From: Coniochaeta sp. PMI_546
Lineage: Eukaryota; Ascomycota; Sordariomycetes; Coniochaetales; Coniochaetaceae
Assembly: GCA_021432605.1 (NCBI GenBank)
Contig: MU271145.1
Span: 2,294,001 to 2,358,000, forward strand
Length of the DNA stretch: 64,000 bases
Reading direction: 5' to 3'
The position numbers and the translations under genes are program-made. Under the pieces are notes generated by a model. It was not told the origin of the DNA and did not search any database. It was given only the letters and a program-made list of their open reading frames with translations. Of the stretch, positions 12,901 through 24,487 are shown in pieces (positions within the stretch are counted from its first letter, which is position 1; each line of letters begins with the position of its first letter).

Positions 12901-14608
12901 AGGGCGAGACACGAGTCTGAACTTTGGAACAACGACCCTGGGTCACGGCGCAGATTCTCAGTTGCGGCTCGCTCATATCCACCATTAAGCAAGTCGGGCA
13001 AGGGTCATTGACGCTGCGTTGACACCTGCTACGATGCTTTGATGACTTCCGTGCGACGCAGCTCTATTCCGGTTCACTTGCCTCCTACCGGGTACCTTGG
13101 GCACTGACAGCTCAGTCTGAGCTGCTACCTCTTGGGCTACCCGGGAATTCGTCACGGCTCGGTCGACATGCGTACTGTGGTATGAATCCTCCTTCGCTTC
13201 TCGCCGCTTAAACCTGGGGACTGGAGGAAAGCACAGCAATATTCTCTAGATTGGGTAAATGCCACAGTCTCAACTTGCTCCAGCTCCAGCCTGAGGTGGT
13301 AGCGAGTCTGGCCAACCTTCTCTCGCTTCTGCACGTCCATTGACCCATTTGAGCCGACACGCGACAACGGTATTACCTCGCAGAGACTTGCTTCGACTTG
13401 CTTCCGCAAGATATCTGGTTCGACCGTTCGACATTTTGCCGGATAGCAATCCCCCGGATTCTGCTCCCGCTTGCACCCATTGCACCCACCGGTTGACCCC
13501 TAGCTTCTGGGATTTCGCGCCGACCTGCTGTGTCGTACTTTATTACGTTGCCATCCCCAGATTTCGGGCCACGGATCGCAGCGGTCATCACATCGCTCAT
13601 TTGCCTCTCGCGTAAAATTCGGCTGGTTTTCTCTACGACCACTCATAAAGAGCAACTAACGTGACGACGAGTCCTACGACGTACCAGCACTACGGCGCTC
13701 CTAATCACAGTGCAGTGGAATAGTGAATATTTGGATGGAGCGTTGAACCCCAGTACCGTTGGGTAACTGACGGGAGAAGTTTCGGTGCAAGCTAATAATC
13801 GTGTCCCTGTCAAAAAAAAAAGGAAAATACCCCACCGGGAACCAACCAGGGTCCCAGTCGCGCTAGAGATCCTCGTCAACGTTCGACGAAACAACCCTGC
13901 TGCTGCATATACCATAGACCTACACTACCAGGACTACCTTACTAGTACACTAGTTTCCTGCTCACCACAGTATCCCCTGTTTGGCTTGGCCCGCGGCCGT
14001 CAAGGACCGTCCCAGGCGACTCCCAGAAATGGAAGGGGACCTGGGGGACCCAACAGAGCGAAAAGAGTGGGAAGCTGGCTTAAAAGCAAATCACTCGCAA
14101 TATAATGACCCCAGCTGCCCGTCCCATCCCCCGCAAGTCTGTGGTTTCCTCTCGCTCTGACTTCCTCTATCGAACGCATAGTCGTGCAGTCTGACGCGGT
14201 TCCCGTCTACGTACCTCAAGACACCAGTCCCGTCTCAAAGGTGCACCGTCCTCCTGGCTTTTCCTTCGTCCAGTGACAGCGTGCAGCGACGCGGGCCATC
14301 CGTCGCGGCGAGAGCACATCCACAAGAACCCAGCAGAACATCATCCGCTTTGCGACATATCAAGACGCGGGTCCGGGATCCACATCGGCTCCTCGACTAT
14401 CAATTTCTCCCCCTCGAGCCAGAAGGGTAGATCCCGGCACAGGCACTGCCTGCGCCGCGCGAAACGACCACAGGGACACTACACAGTACGGGGCGCCGTA
14501 CCACCAACAAAATCGTCGCCCAGAATTTAGCTGCCTGTAAGGTACCCACTGAGCAGCTTACGACGGTAACAGTAGCAGCGCCCACTTTGGGCGCGCAGGT
14601 CCCTCAAG
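6926..14608. other. 7.7-kb gene-poor stretch
   Basis: No recognisable coding gene, tRNA or rRNA. Open frames on both strands stay under about 190 codons, overlap each other and have compositions rich in Arg, Ser and Cys, as in non-coding sequence. Base composition looks balanced, not strongly AT-rich as in heavily RIP-mutated repeats. There are recurring palindromic TAC/GTA-rich motifs (for example 11397-11408 and near 11774-11786). The last few hundred bases before 14609 look like a pyrimidine-rich leader for the CRIB gene. Confidence 0.5.
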
Positions 14609-17101
14609 ATGAATGGCACTTGGGCCTTCCCTTCCCTGCCCGTGTACGACTATCGTCCAGCACCGACAGGGGATGGCAGGACGAAGCGTACCAAGGCCCC
14701 TAAAAAGTCCAAATCCTCCGATGTCCCCGTACCCTCAAAAGAACTTCCGTCGTCATTCCCTCCCCAGAGACCTCTGCCCCCATCACATCTACTGACTCAC
14801 GACATGTCATCCGACTTCCTGGGACCAGCAGTTGATGGACCACCGTCTCCTGAAAGCATTCGGGCTCTTAACAGGCAGATGAGGCGGACATCTGTCTTGG
14901 AAAAGCACCAGAGCCACCAGACAAGCTCGTCCGGGTCGTCATCACTTCGCTCTCTAGCCTCCGGAAGCCGTCCTTCATGGGAGCACGGTTTCGAAGGAGT
15001 GACTCTATCGCGTAGATCGTCCGGGCGGTCGACCGCTAGCAGCATGCCCACCCGTGAGCGCCCAGATAGCGTGCAGATATTCGGCAAGACCATATTCAAC
15101 CGGCGAGGCAAGTTAAGGCGCGAGACCAGCGCCCAGAGCTCGTCTGCGAGCTCACTCTACTCGGCGGACATCCCTAACGAGGCCATGCCGGCTCCAACCT
15201 CCATTCCCGGCAAGGAATTCGGTTCCAAGATATTCGGTCGGCGCAAGACTCTCAAGTCGGAAGCCGCCGATGCCATTCCTGTTGAGAGGAAATATCAGAT
15301 ATCTGGACCATATAACTTCCAACACGTGACGCATACAAACAATGACCATGCTTCGGACACTCAGCGGACCAGCAGGATGGGGTCCGTCGCCGAATACAAC
15401 GACACTCAGTTTGCTGACTTCTCGTCCGAAGCGCTCCCTCTCCCTGAAGGTAGTGAGCATGCTTTTCTAAGCCGGCCGCCGTCATTCATGCCCCAGACAT
15501 CGCCGCGGTGGCTGTTGCAGCACACACAGTCTCAAGAGCAACTACGAGTTCCTCCTCCACGGCCGCCAAGGTCTCCGGTTGACCCTGATCATGCTGCCAA
15601 CCCACCGGTACCACCGCCACGCGTCTCTAGCCGTATCTCAATGCGATATGACGGCTTCGACCCGTTGGCGAGCACGGAGCTTGAACGGCCTCTAACGAGC
15701 GGAGGCTTCCGTCATCCTCGTCCCTTTGGCTTGCCCGACGATGCAACCTCGCCACCGGCGATATCGCCCAGATCTGCCATCCCGGCGGACGATGCAAACT
15801 GGCCTTTGCCCTGCCCGGCGAGTCCAATATATGAGAGTCCCCTGGCAGGCGTCCCCGAAGAGGACGAGAATGCGCCTGCCAATCGTCCGTCTCGAGCTAG
15901 CATGGCTAGCAACTCGTCGTCCCTGAGAGCCAGCCAGTCGGTCCCGCTGCTGAGGCAACTGTCGCTCTCGCAAAGCCCGAAGAGTCCCGGCTTTCGACGT
16001 CCACCGAGTGCCGCATCCGACACGCTAGGACGCCTGGATCTTCTAGCCGCGCAGAGAGCCCTGAAAGCGGCTTTGACCGAGGGGAATGGGGCCGATGAGG
16101 TCGAGCGTGAGAGCTGGGAAGAGGACATAGATTACTGCTATGAGCATGAAGCCGAAGCCGACTGCGACTTCGCCTGGGACCGGCCGTCGCTGGACATCAG
16201 CAGGGATGGTGACACGGTGACGCCTGTCGAGGGTGACCGCCGACAAAATCCGCGCGTGGATGTTGCACCTCCGATGCTGACGCCGGGCCAGCTGGACATG
16301 CCGGCACTGAGCCCTTGTAGTCAGGTATCGACGACAACAGCTCAGGAAGCAATCACGCCAACGCATCTGGCGATGCCCAAAACCTCTAACTTCTCCCTTC
16401 CCAAGCGGGATGGCACTCAAACGCAACGCTATCTTCACGTGAGGAAATCATCGGATGCATCTAGCTTCAAGGAGTCGCACGGCTTCACCCTCTCGCCCTC
16501 ACTACTCATCCCCGCAGACTATCGCGAGCAGATGCAAGCCCACGAGGCTGAAGGGCTCAGCCCGCACAACTTGTTTCACCAAGTGTCGTACGAAGAACCG
16601 ACGCTGACGATGGACAAGTCGGCGCTATTCATCTACCCGCGGACCAGCGCATCGACAACTGGAAGTAACGAGACTGACCGCTCTCAATACTCTGAGCGAC
16701 ACATCTCAAGAACTTCTGCTTCGACAGACTTCACCAGGCTGACCATGAGCACCACATCACTTGACATTGAGAACTACATTCCCAAGCAAGACATCGACGT
16801 GATGCCCCCGCCCGTCCCCGTCGAAGAAGCCCCCGTCGTCCACGCAAGGGCCAAAAGCCACGGCACCATCATGCCCAGTCTCTCGGAATCAGAGGAGATG
16901 CAGGACGAGCCGGGCCCACTACGCCGCGACCTCAGCGCCAGCGACCCAAACCTGGTCAGGCTCGCCAACAAGTCGCCTACCAAGCGCAAGGATTCATTCC
17001 CTGCCCGCCGCCGTGCCAGGACCACGAGTCTCAGCACGCCGCCGCCTCCGGGACAGTACGCCCTGTTCCCGTCTGTACAAGTCACTGGCAACCGCATCTG
17101 A
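14609..17101 (+). CDS. CRIB (p21-Rho-binding) motif protein, largely disordered
   Basis: Single-exon protein of 830 residues. The one recognisable element is a CRIB motif at about residues 231-243, ISGPYNFQHVTHT. It has the consensus Ile-Ser-x-Pro, Phe and the two spaced His residues that contact GTP-bound Cdc42 or Rac. The rest is low-complexity Ser/Pro-rich sequence: basic patches near residues 25-35, polyproline blocks around 315-340 (PPPRPPRSP, PPVPPPR) that could bind SH3 domains, an acidic segment near 490-520, and a basic C-terminus (KRKDSFPARRRARTTS). No kinase domain follows, so this is not a PAK. It resembles the uncharacterised CRIB proteins of filamentous ascomycetes. I infer a Cdc42/Rac effector or scaffold in polarity. 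The start is the first ATG with a coding-like continuation. Confidence 0.85.
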   Translation: MNGTWAFPSLPVYDYRPAPTGDGRTKRTKAPKKSKSSDVPVPSKELPSSFPPQRPLPPSHLLTHDMSSDFLGPAVDGPPSPESIRALNRQMRRTSVLEKHQSHQTSSSGSSSLRSLASGSRPSWEHGFEGVTLSRRSSGRSTASSMPTRERPDSVQIFGKTIFNRRGKLRRETSAQSSSASSLYSADIPNEAMPAPTSIPGKEFGSKIFGRRKTLKSEAADAIPVERKYQISGPYNFQHVTHTNNDHASDTQRTSRMGSVAEYNDTQFADFSSEALPLPEGSEHAFLSRPPSFMPQTSPRWLLQHTQSQEQLRVPPPRPPRSPVDPDHAANPPVPPPRVSSRISMRYDGFDPLASTELERPLTSGGFRHPRPFGLPDDATSPPAISPRSAIPADDANWPLPCPASPIYESPLAGVPEEDENAPANRPSRASMASNSSSLRASQSVPLLRQLSLSQSPKSPGFRRPPSAASDTLGRLDLLAAQRALKAALTEGNGADEVERESWEEDIDYCYEHEAEADCDFAWDRPSLDISRDGDTVTPVEGDRRQNPRVDVAPPMLTPGQLDMPALSPCSQVSTTTAQEAITPTHLAMPKTSNFSLPKRDGTQTQRYLHVRKSSDASSFKESHGFTLSPSLLIPADYREQMQAHEAEGLSPHNLFHQVSYEEPTLTMDKSALFIYPRTSASTTGSNETDRSQYSERHISRTSASTDFTRLTMSTTSLDIENYIPKQDIDVMPPPVPVEEAPVVHARAKSHGTIMPSLSESEEMQDEPGPLRRDLSASDPNLVRLANKSPTKRKDSFPARRRARTTSLSTPPPPGQYALFPSVQVTGNRI

Positions 17102-20100
17102 AAGCGATTTGCGAGTGCCCAACCATTTCTCATCTATATAGCGGTCCTTTTCTACCAATTTTTTTTTCTTTTGTCGGGTTCTAGGAGCGTCTTCTTGCAT
17201 AGACTCATGCTGTTTGGAGTACTTGTTCGGAATATTATAAACCTTTTTTTCGGAAAACTTTGGGGACGGGCGTCTTTAGGACCATCAGGCTCGGGATCCA
17301 ATGTTCATTTCCCAGCTTCTTATTTTGTGCGGCATTTTTCCGGAGCGACATTTAAATCGGCAGGCAACTGGGTCACAAAAGATTGGGAGGATCACAAAAA
17401 AGAGTTTGAGAGTGGTCTTTTTCCCTATGAGGGGGATTGTTTTGTCCTCAACGAGACGATGGATCATGATCTACAGACAGAGCATGTTCATGGCCATTAG
17501 CACGGGGAGAAGGAGGAGATGACGCGCATGGTTGTATATGCAGCTGTACGATCGCGGGTGCGAGATCAGCCAGCAGATAGACGAGAGAGGGACCGTCCCT
17601 ACGAGTTTGTGATGGGCACATCTCTCCAGATAAGAGGTTGCGAGAACTGTTTACATACTTCCAATTGAGCTTTAGCTCCATCTCAGATCCAGAAGTGAGA
17701 CATGTTCCATCGTCACTAGCCAAGTCCGTCCACACCCACAAACCAGCTTTCCTGATAACTAACACAGCGTCCAATCATTCGCATCCCGCCACTCAGCTCC
17801 TGTTCGTCGGTGGCGGTCTTCATGCTCCCTCAGCCCATCGGTGCAGCGGAGATCATCGTAGTGTAGCCCGAGGCTAAGCCATGCATGCGGCTCTTGTTTC
17901 GACGAAAACGTGGAGACAAAAACACCATCTGCTCTTGAAAGAATCCCATCCAGATGCATGGATTGGATTGACATTGACGTCACATGGTACCCTGCAGGCC
18001 ATGAAATCGGTAACATGGCCGCATATTCGGCGACCTTGCTAGGAGGTTCGCAGGGTTCGAAAGGCAACTCCGGGGTGTGGCGAAAAGACTAGTGTAGCTG
18101 CGCGACGAAAGGTCATGAGACTGGTCGTATGACTTCCATTACTAAGGAGGGCGTTCTGGAAGTGCAAGGTCACGTGGGCAGCCATAGCCCCTTTAACTCA
18201 CGCCATTGTTTACTACCCGTATCTCGGTCTCCTTTCCCGCTTTCCAGATTTTACCAGCCAGTTCTACTAATGTGTAGAATTCCGTTGATTCTTTGTAGCT
18301 ACAATTTGTGAGTGGCGAGCATGTGATAATGGTTATCTGGCCCCCGGGTTGCCTCTTTTGGGAATCCTGGTGTTTGCTTGCGTTCGCCGTTCTGATAGAT
18401 CAATATCCGCTGTTGACACTTGTGGCATACCATCGCGCTGTCTGCACGTATGCTGGCACTCCCATATCTGCTCTGCAAACATCAAGCAGGATGTTCCCTG
18501 AGTATCCTAGAAGATCAGCTCATATCTACATGAGCCTAGAGTTCCTCCCTCGCCACAGTGGACGTCGCTTGGGGCCAAGCACATATAATTCGTCTCTGCG
18601 AATGTCAACAGTCACGTACGCCCATGGACACCTGAGAAACTCAAGATCCCATCCGCTCTTCCCATCCACGTAGGTGATTGCCATAACCCCAACCCATATT
18701 GTCGTACGATATCATCTGCGGTTTCGGCGGGCTTCTGGCACCTGGCCATTTCTCGTCTTCGCAGGGAAATCATAATCCTGATCGAAATCCGGGCTCTACA
18801 CGTGTAGTGTGTTCTCGAACGTTGTCTCGGGACGGGAATAACTGTGCTTTCGCCACCCGGGAGGGGGAGACTGGCTGTCAACTAGGAGCGTTCGAGGCAT
18901 CTTGTCCTTCCTCCCTCCGGGGAGGATTGCGAGAGCGTTCGACGGTTGCTCCTTATGAGGAATGACTCAGAACTCTTCCCCTCAGTCGCGTCTGGTGTAA
19001 CTCTGAACTTGCAAAGGATGGCCTAAATTTCTTTCCCCCCCTTTCCTCTGGTGGTGCCTCCGATGGTGAAGGGCCATGGTCCGCCTTTGCCAGACGAACG
19101 TCTTGCAGATGTTGCGCGACGAAAGTATGGGCTTTTGTAAGCGGCTGCGGTTGAGAGGAGGCTTTACGTTGAAACACACATGGTATGCAGTCGAGCACTC
19201 GAGAGCAATCGAGATCCAGGAAGGCGGTTCGAGCTGTCACTAGAAAGAAAGAGTGGTCTCCCTTGCAGTTTTGACTGGTAAGTATCGCCGAATGGATCTC
19301 GGATCCTGGAGCTGTGTGAAAAAAGTTAGCGATGGCTCAAAAGAGAACAATAACAGCACCGTCGAGGCAAGTTCTTCTGCTGGGGAGTTCATGCGCTTCT
19401 TAGATGGATTGCAATGACCACGGTGGCCGCTTGCGGCAGGTCTTGAAGGCAGATCTTGAACCGGCGAAAAGGTACAGCGGTGGCGATTCTCTACGCTCTC
19501 GGCTGAGTATGGGCTCGGGTGACGAGGTGACGGGAGGCTGGTTTCGACATCGGTGTGAAAGGCTGGAGCAAGCGCTTCTCGTCGGTGAACGCGCGATTTC
19601 CGACTGAGGGTTTCAGAGGCGAAACGAACACCCCATTGTAACAGACAGCGATTCGCAGAAGTTTGGGTATGATGGTCGAGTAACGAACTGGAGGATCTCT
19701 ACGACGATGATCAAGTGAACGAGGAAGAGGCAAGTTGACAGGCATCAACCCGGTTGGTCATGTGCGAGAGCGGAATCAAAGCCGCCCGCCCACCGTTGCT
19801 GTGACTATCCTATGCTGGCCCACAGCGCTCTTGAGAACTTCGGGTGCGCCGTTTCCTTCCTGGTGAGCGGGCGAGTCTTCAATCGTAGTGTCATCGGTTC
19901 CATAGGCAATGCCGGTAAGTTCCAGGGGCTATGGACAGGGCGGCGGACGGCATTCCGGAGGACCGATCAGAACAATGTCGGGTCGCTTCACCATGCAAGT
20001 CGGACGTTGTCGGGGACCGGAAGTGGCAAGAAAGCCTTGCTTCTGGCGTGTTCTCTTTAGGCAGCAGGGGAGTTTCGTACCTGTCGGTAGTCGAGGAAAG

Positions 20101-22124
20101 CGGTAGTGTCTCGGAAAACACGTAGCCTCTCGGGAGCGTCAGGCTATTGCGAGGATTACCCGGTCGTCGGACACGCCGTCGCGCATTCCAGAGCGCGGTA
20201 ACATCGTTCTTCAGACAGCTCCGTACGCAGCTGCTCAAGGACTTCTCGACGCTTCTTCCGCACCGACAGTGTGATTGGAGGTGCTATCGTCGGCCGTTCC
20301 TTTCAGCAGGTCCGCTTCGAAAGTCTCGCAGCGCCGGTTGGCGAAAGATCGCACTGTCTCGAACATTCGCGGGGCCCCTTTTTTCACCGGGTAGGCGCGG
20401 CTAGGTCGAGTCAGAGTGGCCAGAGACATGGGTCTTGCTCATGATCTGATACCGGTTCAGAGAAGTGACACGGGCCAGTCCAGCTCCTTGATCCTCATAT
20501 AGAACGCCCATAGAGGTGCCTTTGAAGTGGCATAGTCGACCAGATATTATTTAATGATATCTTTCGCCCCGGGTCCCGTTGCGAATGAGAAACAGTCAGA
20601 AGGTGGTTCGACATGGTCTTGGTTCGTACCTTCGGAGCCAGTGTCTTTCAACCTTGGACATGGTCAGAAGTGCCTGCATACCGACAACTATCTGTACACT
20701 TGTATATAATCTCGGGGACCATGAGAAGACCCCGTAAAGTATCTAGAGTACCTCACGAGGGAGATGGTCGACATCTTATATCGACGTGCGAGGTTTGCGT
20801 GATTGTATGATGTCGCCCTCACACAAGCTATGATCAGGTGACAATTTGGGTATGATGGCTTTTGACACAGGGTGATGGACCGTAAACCATGTCAAGGCGC
20901 TGAGCATCCATTTTGCTGATACTAGGTAAGCAACCGTAGATGTCGTGTGTCAGGCCTATGACAAGGGCGACCTCGGCAACGTTCCGATCACCCAGAACGG
21001 GAGACGTATGAGCCAGGATACATCACGACATTCCTGTTACCTTCTTCCGCATCCACTGCCACGACGGACACATTGCCACCACCTTCCACAGCCAACGGGG
21101 TTCATAGAATTGCCGTCCTGGGTGAACGGTCGGTAACGGCATTGGTTGGTAAGGAGCGGGAAGGTTCAGGGTCCTTCTGTGCTCGGCGACAGTGTGATGT
21201 TATTCGTTCCGGACTCAGTGTCCGGTTGGGGCGGGCGGCATCTGCATTGCACTAGTACTACAGAGATGCGGTGGACCCCTACTTTTCTAGTCTCTAGCCA
21301 GTGACCGAGTGCTTCGCGAATCCAAGGAAGGATAGCGGCTCGCCGTACACGAGCATCCCTGCGATAAGAAACTGACGAACAATAGGCAACCCCCCATATA
21401 ATAGGACACGGAGCGACGAACAGTGGGCCAATTCCTCTTTCCCCTGGCGCATTTCTTTCTCGTTGGCTCTCTATCAGGCACATGAAGCCACGTGCCAGTT
21501 CGAGTTTGACGACGGTACCTACAAAGCAGAAGACACTTGGCTCTGCCGGCACATTCCTTGAGAGGCTTATACAGCATTACGGACTTCACTGCGAGTCAGG
21601 ACCGCACTAAGCGAAGGCTTGACGTGTGTGAGAAGCTAGCCTCGCCGAACCGTGGAGTGACTTCACCCGAAAGCACCCCACAAGCGGCGACCATTTCCTC
21701 GGCAACGATACTGCGGAACCTCCGGTCATAGTTCAGCCTCCTGTTCCAGACTCGGGTTCCTGAGGTAATACGAGCAAATGGTACAAAGCCGTTAGACAAA
21801 TGCCCGCTAGCTGATGTCACCGCCCTAACGCTCGTTACCGCGCTGTCTCCGTCATCGCCTACTAGGGCTGAACAAGGCGAAAGCAGCCGGTAACAAACAC
21901 TCGGCACCACGTGGCCATCACGAAAAGCGTTCCAAGACTTCCATTAGAGCTGCGCCTTCCTAGAGTCTCGGCCCCGGAATCGCACTTGAAAGACCGTTTG
22001 GAAGAAATATATAGCAAGAAGTGACTTTGTCAAAAGCTATCGTTTCAAAACACCAAAGCATTGCAAATCCGCCAATTGACAACTATCGCGAGAAACCGCA
22101 TTCGACAGAAGAAATTTCCCTGTC
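17102..22124. other. 5-kb gene-poor stretch
   Basis: Begins with the T-rich 3' end of the CRIB gene. No gene recognised; frames are short, overlapping and not protein-like. It contains one copy of a ten-base palindrome, TACACGTGTA, at 18797-18806, found elsewhere in the window. The last 120 bases include a TATA-like ATATATAG at 22007-22014, suitably placed for the bHLH gene. Confidence 0.45.
22007..22014 (+). promoter_or_regulatory. Candidate TATA element of the bHLH gene
   Basis: ATATATAG lies about 110 bases before the proposed first ATG at 22125. It supports transcription starting upstream of that exon. Inferred from sequence and position only. Confidence 0.4.
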
Positions 22125-23706
22125 ATGGAAGACGACAGATACGACGAAGCGTTTTATGTCGCAGGATCCAGATGGTCCGAGGTATGAGATCTTGCAAATT
22201 TATTTGTCGCCCCTTCTGTTGTCACAACCTGCTATCGTCTCACTTGAGACGGCAATCTTGTCTTGGAGCCACCTAGATGTGGAAGTACCACAGATTCTGG
22301 AATCCGAGACTGTACGATTCAAGGGCCGCCCTAGATGTGGCAGATCGGAGGAGTAGAGTGAGAAGGCAGACAATGCTTTCCTCTGGTGGCGGATGTTTGC
22401 TTGTGCACGAGGACATTGTGAGGGGCGAGGAAGAAGACATTTTACATGGCAGAAGCGAGCATCGGCCGCCATAAGAAGAGTTTGGAGCTCTGTGGATTGT
22501 GGATTGTGGGCTGACTCTTTCATCCAGGAGTTTGACAACACCTTGTCACCGGACGACCAGGTGACTTTTAGCGGGGCGGACCCGGCGGCCGGATCCGCAA
22601 ATCACACCACCTCCGGCCGGGGCCGGGGCCGGAACGCCCCACCTTATTCATATGCATCCGCCATCTCCTCGGCACGGATAGGCTCGCAAAATCCGACCAG
22701 TGCCAATACTGCTATCCCCTTGAATTATTCGCCCTACTTGGGTCCAGCACCTGGCGGCAACGACACTGCGTGGGCTTCGACGTCTGGCTCCGGGTCTGGG
22801 TCCCTCAACAGCAGCGAAGGCTTGTCCGGAATCCCGTTTGGTAGCAGCAACATCGTGCCAACCCCTCAACTGTTGATGCAACAATACGGTCAAGTCGAAA
22901 GCCACGCGTCCTTTATGCTGCCTCAGGAATCTCCGCCATACGCACAGGCACCGCTCAATCTCCCTTCTAACCCTATTTGGGGGGATGACTTTGGGTTCGA
23001 CGATTCCGGCGACGCAGGGGCAATGGCTGGCTTTAGCTTTTCGCCTGTGTCAGGAGTTTCTCACTCTGGCAGCTATGTCGATGACTCACCGGAGAGCGCA
23101 GAGATGTCTGGCCGGTCGACGGAAGTCAACTTCAACGGCACCGCGGGGCTCGCTAATTACGCCTCGGCGTCGATCTCCTCAGCTCCGGTGTCTCCAGGCT
23201 CGCCGCGAGGCCAACACGACAACAAGCGAATCAAAAGGTCGGGCACCATCGAGGAATACGGTGCCGATGTTATCGTCGCTACAGACACGAGACGAGACAG
23301 CATCAGCACGTCGGCCTCCTCGTCTGGTCGCGGAGGAGGCAAAGGGAAACAGAAGAGGGAGCTCAGAAGCGCATCTCGCACATCCAAGAATAAGCAAGAG
23401 AGAGTGGCCGAGACAACCGAGGAACAGAGGTCCCGTAACTCGCACAACTTGGTCGAAAAGCAATACCGGAACCGTTTGAATGCCCAATTCGAAGATCTCT
23501 TACATGCGCTTCCAGAGTCATCCTGGTCCACCGGACCCAGCCTGGACGATGATGACGGTGATGGTCGAGCCAAGATGGGTGAAAAGAAACGCGTCAGTAA
23601 GGCAGAGGTACTCGATCTAGCCAGGCAGCGCATCATGTTTCTCGAGGCGGAGAACAGAAAGATTGAGAGGGAGAACGACGATCTGAGAAGGGGTTCGGCC
23701 GGTTAG
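22125..23706 (+). CDS. bHLH transcription factor with SREBP-type tyrosine
   Basis: The exon 22528-23706 encodes a serine- and glycine-rich activator-like region and then a C-terminal bHLH. The basic region reads HNLVEKQYRNRLN, with His, Glu and Arg at the E-box contact positions and Tyr where most bHLH proteins have Arg, the substitution that marks SREBPs. An acidic loop (DDDDGDG) precedes helix 2 (VSKAEVLDLARQRI), and a short leucine-zipper-like coil ends the protein. No membrane segments follow, so this is not a full SREBP. I propose a 19-codon first exon at 22125-22181 (MEDDRYDEAF) with donor GTATGA and acceptor CATCCAG at 22527 preceded by a CTGAC branch site. Phase is kept and the protein is 411 residues. 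The alternative is the in-frame ATG at 22393 (437 residues), whose first 40 residues look intronic. The nuclear role is from the family. Confidence 0.85.
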
Positions 23707-24487
23707 GTCTATGGTGCGCAGGTGAGGAGGAAAAGCACACACTGGGAAGACGACTTCTTCCACAGGTATTGATTTTTGCTTTAGCCGGGGAGTTAGGGTG
23801 GTGGTTATGCGAAGGATGTCAGCGCGACACGGATAGGATGACCGGGACTAAGGATGGCACTGACGGTGGTGTTTCCGCGAGGTCGCGGATTTGCTTTGGC
23901 GATGTTCAAGACAAGCATGTTGGAATCTGTCAAATACACGGAAGATAGATGAGCCACGCTGCATAAGTAATGAATCCTCACCTCAGATGCTGAGCTTGGA
24001 CAAAATTCCAAAACACCCAGACAGGTCGAACTCAATCCAAAGCTTTTCACGTTAAAACAGAGATGATGAATGTGCGACAAGTCTGAGAGCTGCCAGATGA
24101 CGTATCGAGGACGTACGTGTCCGCCAGCGCGTCGTTGCTTTGTATTGGGTATTAGAGGACCCGGCAGCACTAGATACCTCACCGGGTGTATGACCATGGT
24201 ATCCGTCGCAAAAATATAGCTCAGACTTGTCTTACAGCTTGAGACCAAAGAGAAGCAATATAAGCAGTCGCAGAATGATGCGCCAAAAATCAGCAAAGCC
24301 CCATGTTCCGATCCAAAACGCCGATGCTCAACCTTAACCTTGAATCCCTTCTTTTCCAAATGCATGGAAACTCCCAGCGACACTCTGCAAAGGACGGCAC
24401 GACAACCACCATGAGCAATGTCGAAAACAGCTATGCAGAACAGCCGATCACCAGGATTTAAGAATAGAAGCACGGCCGTCACTATCA
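23707..24487. other. Convergent 3' spacer between bHLH and CENP-A genes
   Basis: Holds both 3' UTRs. A long minus-strand frame runs through it, but that is only the out-of-exon continuation of the CENP-A region in another frame, so I do not call a gene. Confidence 0.55.

Noticed and set aside
17171-17500. 109-codon frame after the CRIB gene
   Set aside because: Starts at a non-ATG codon inside the T-rich 3' UTR; no family similarity.
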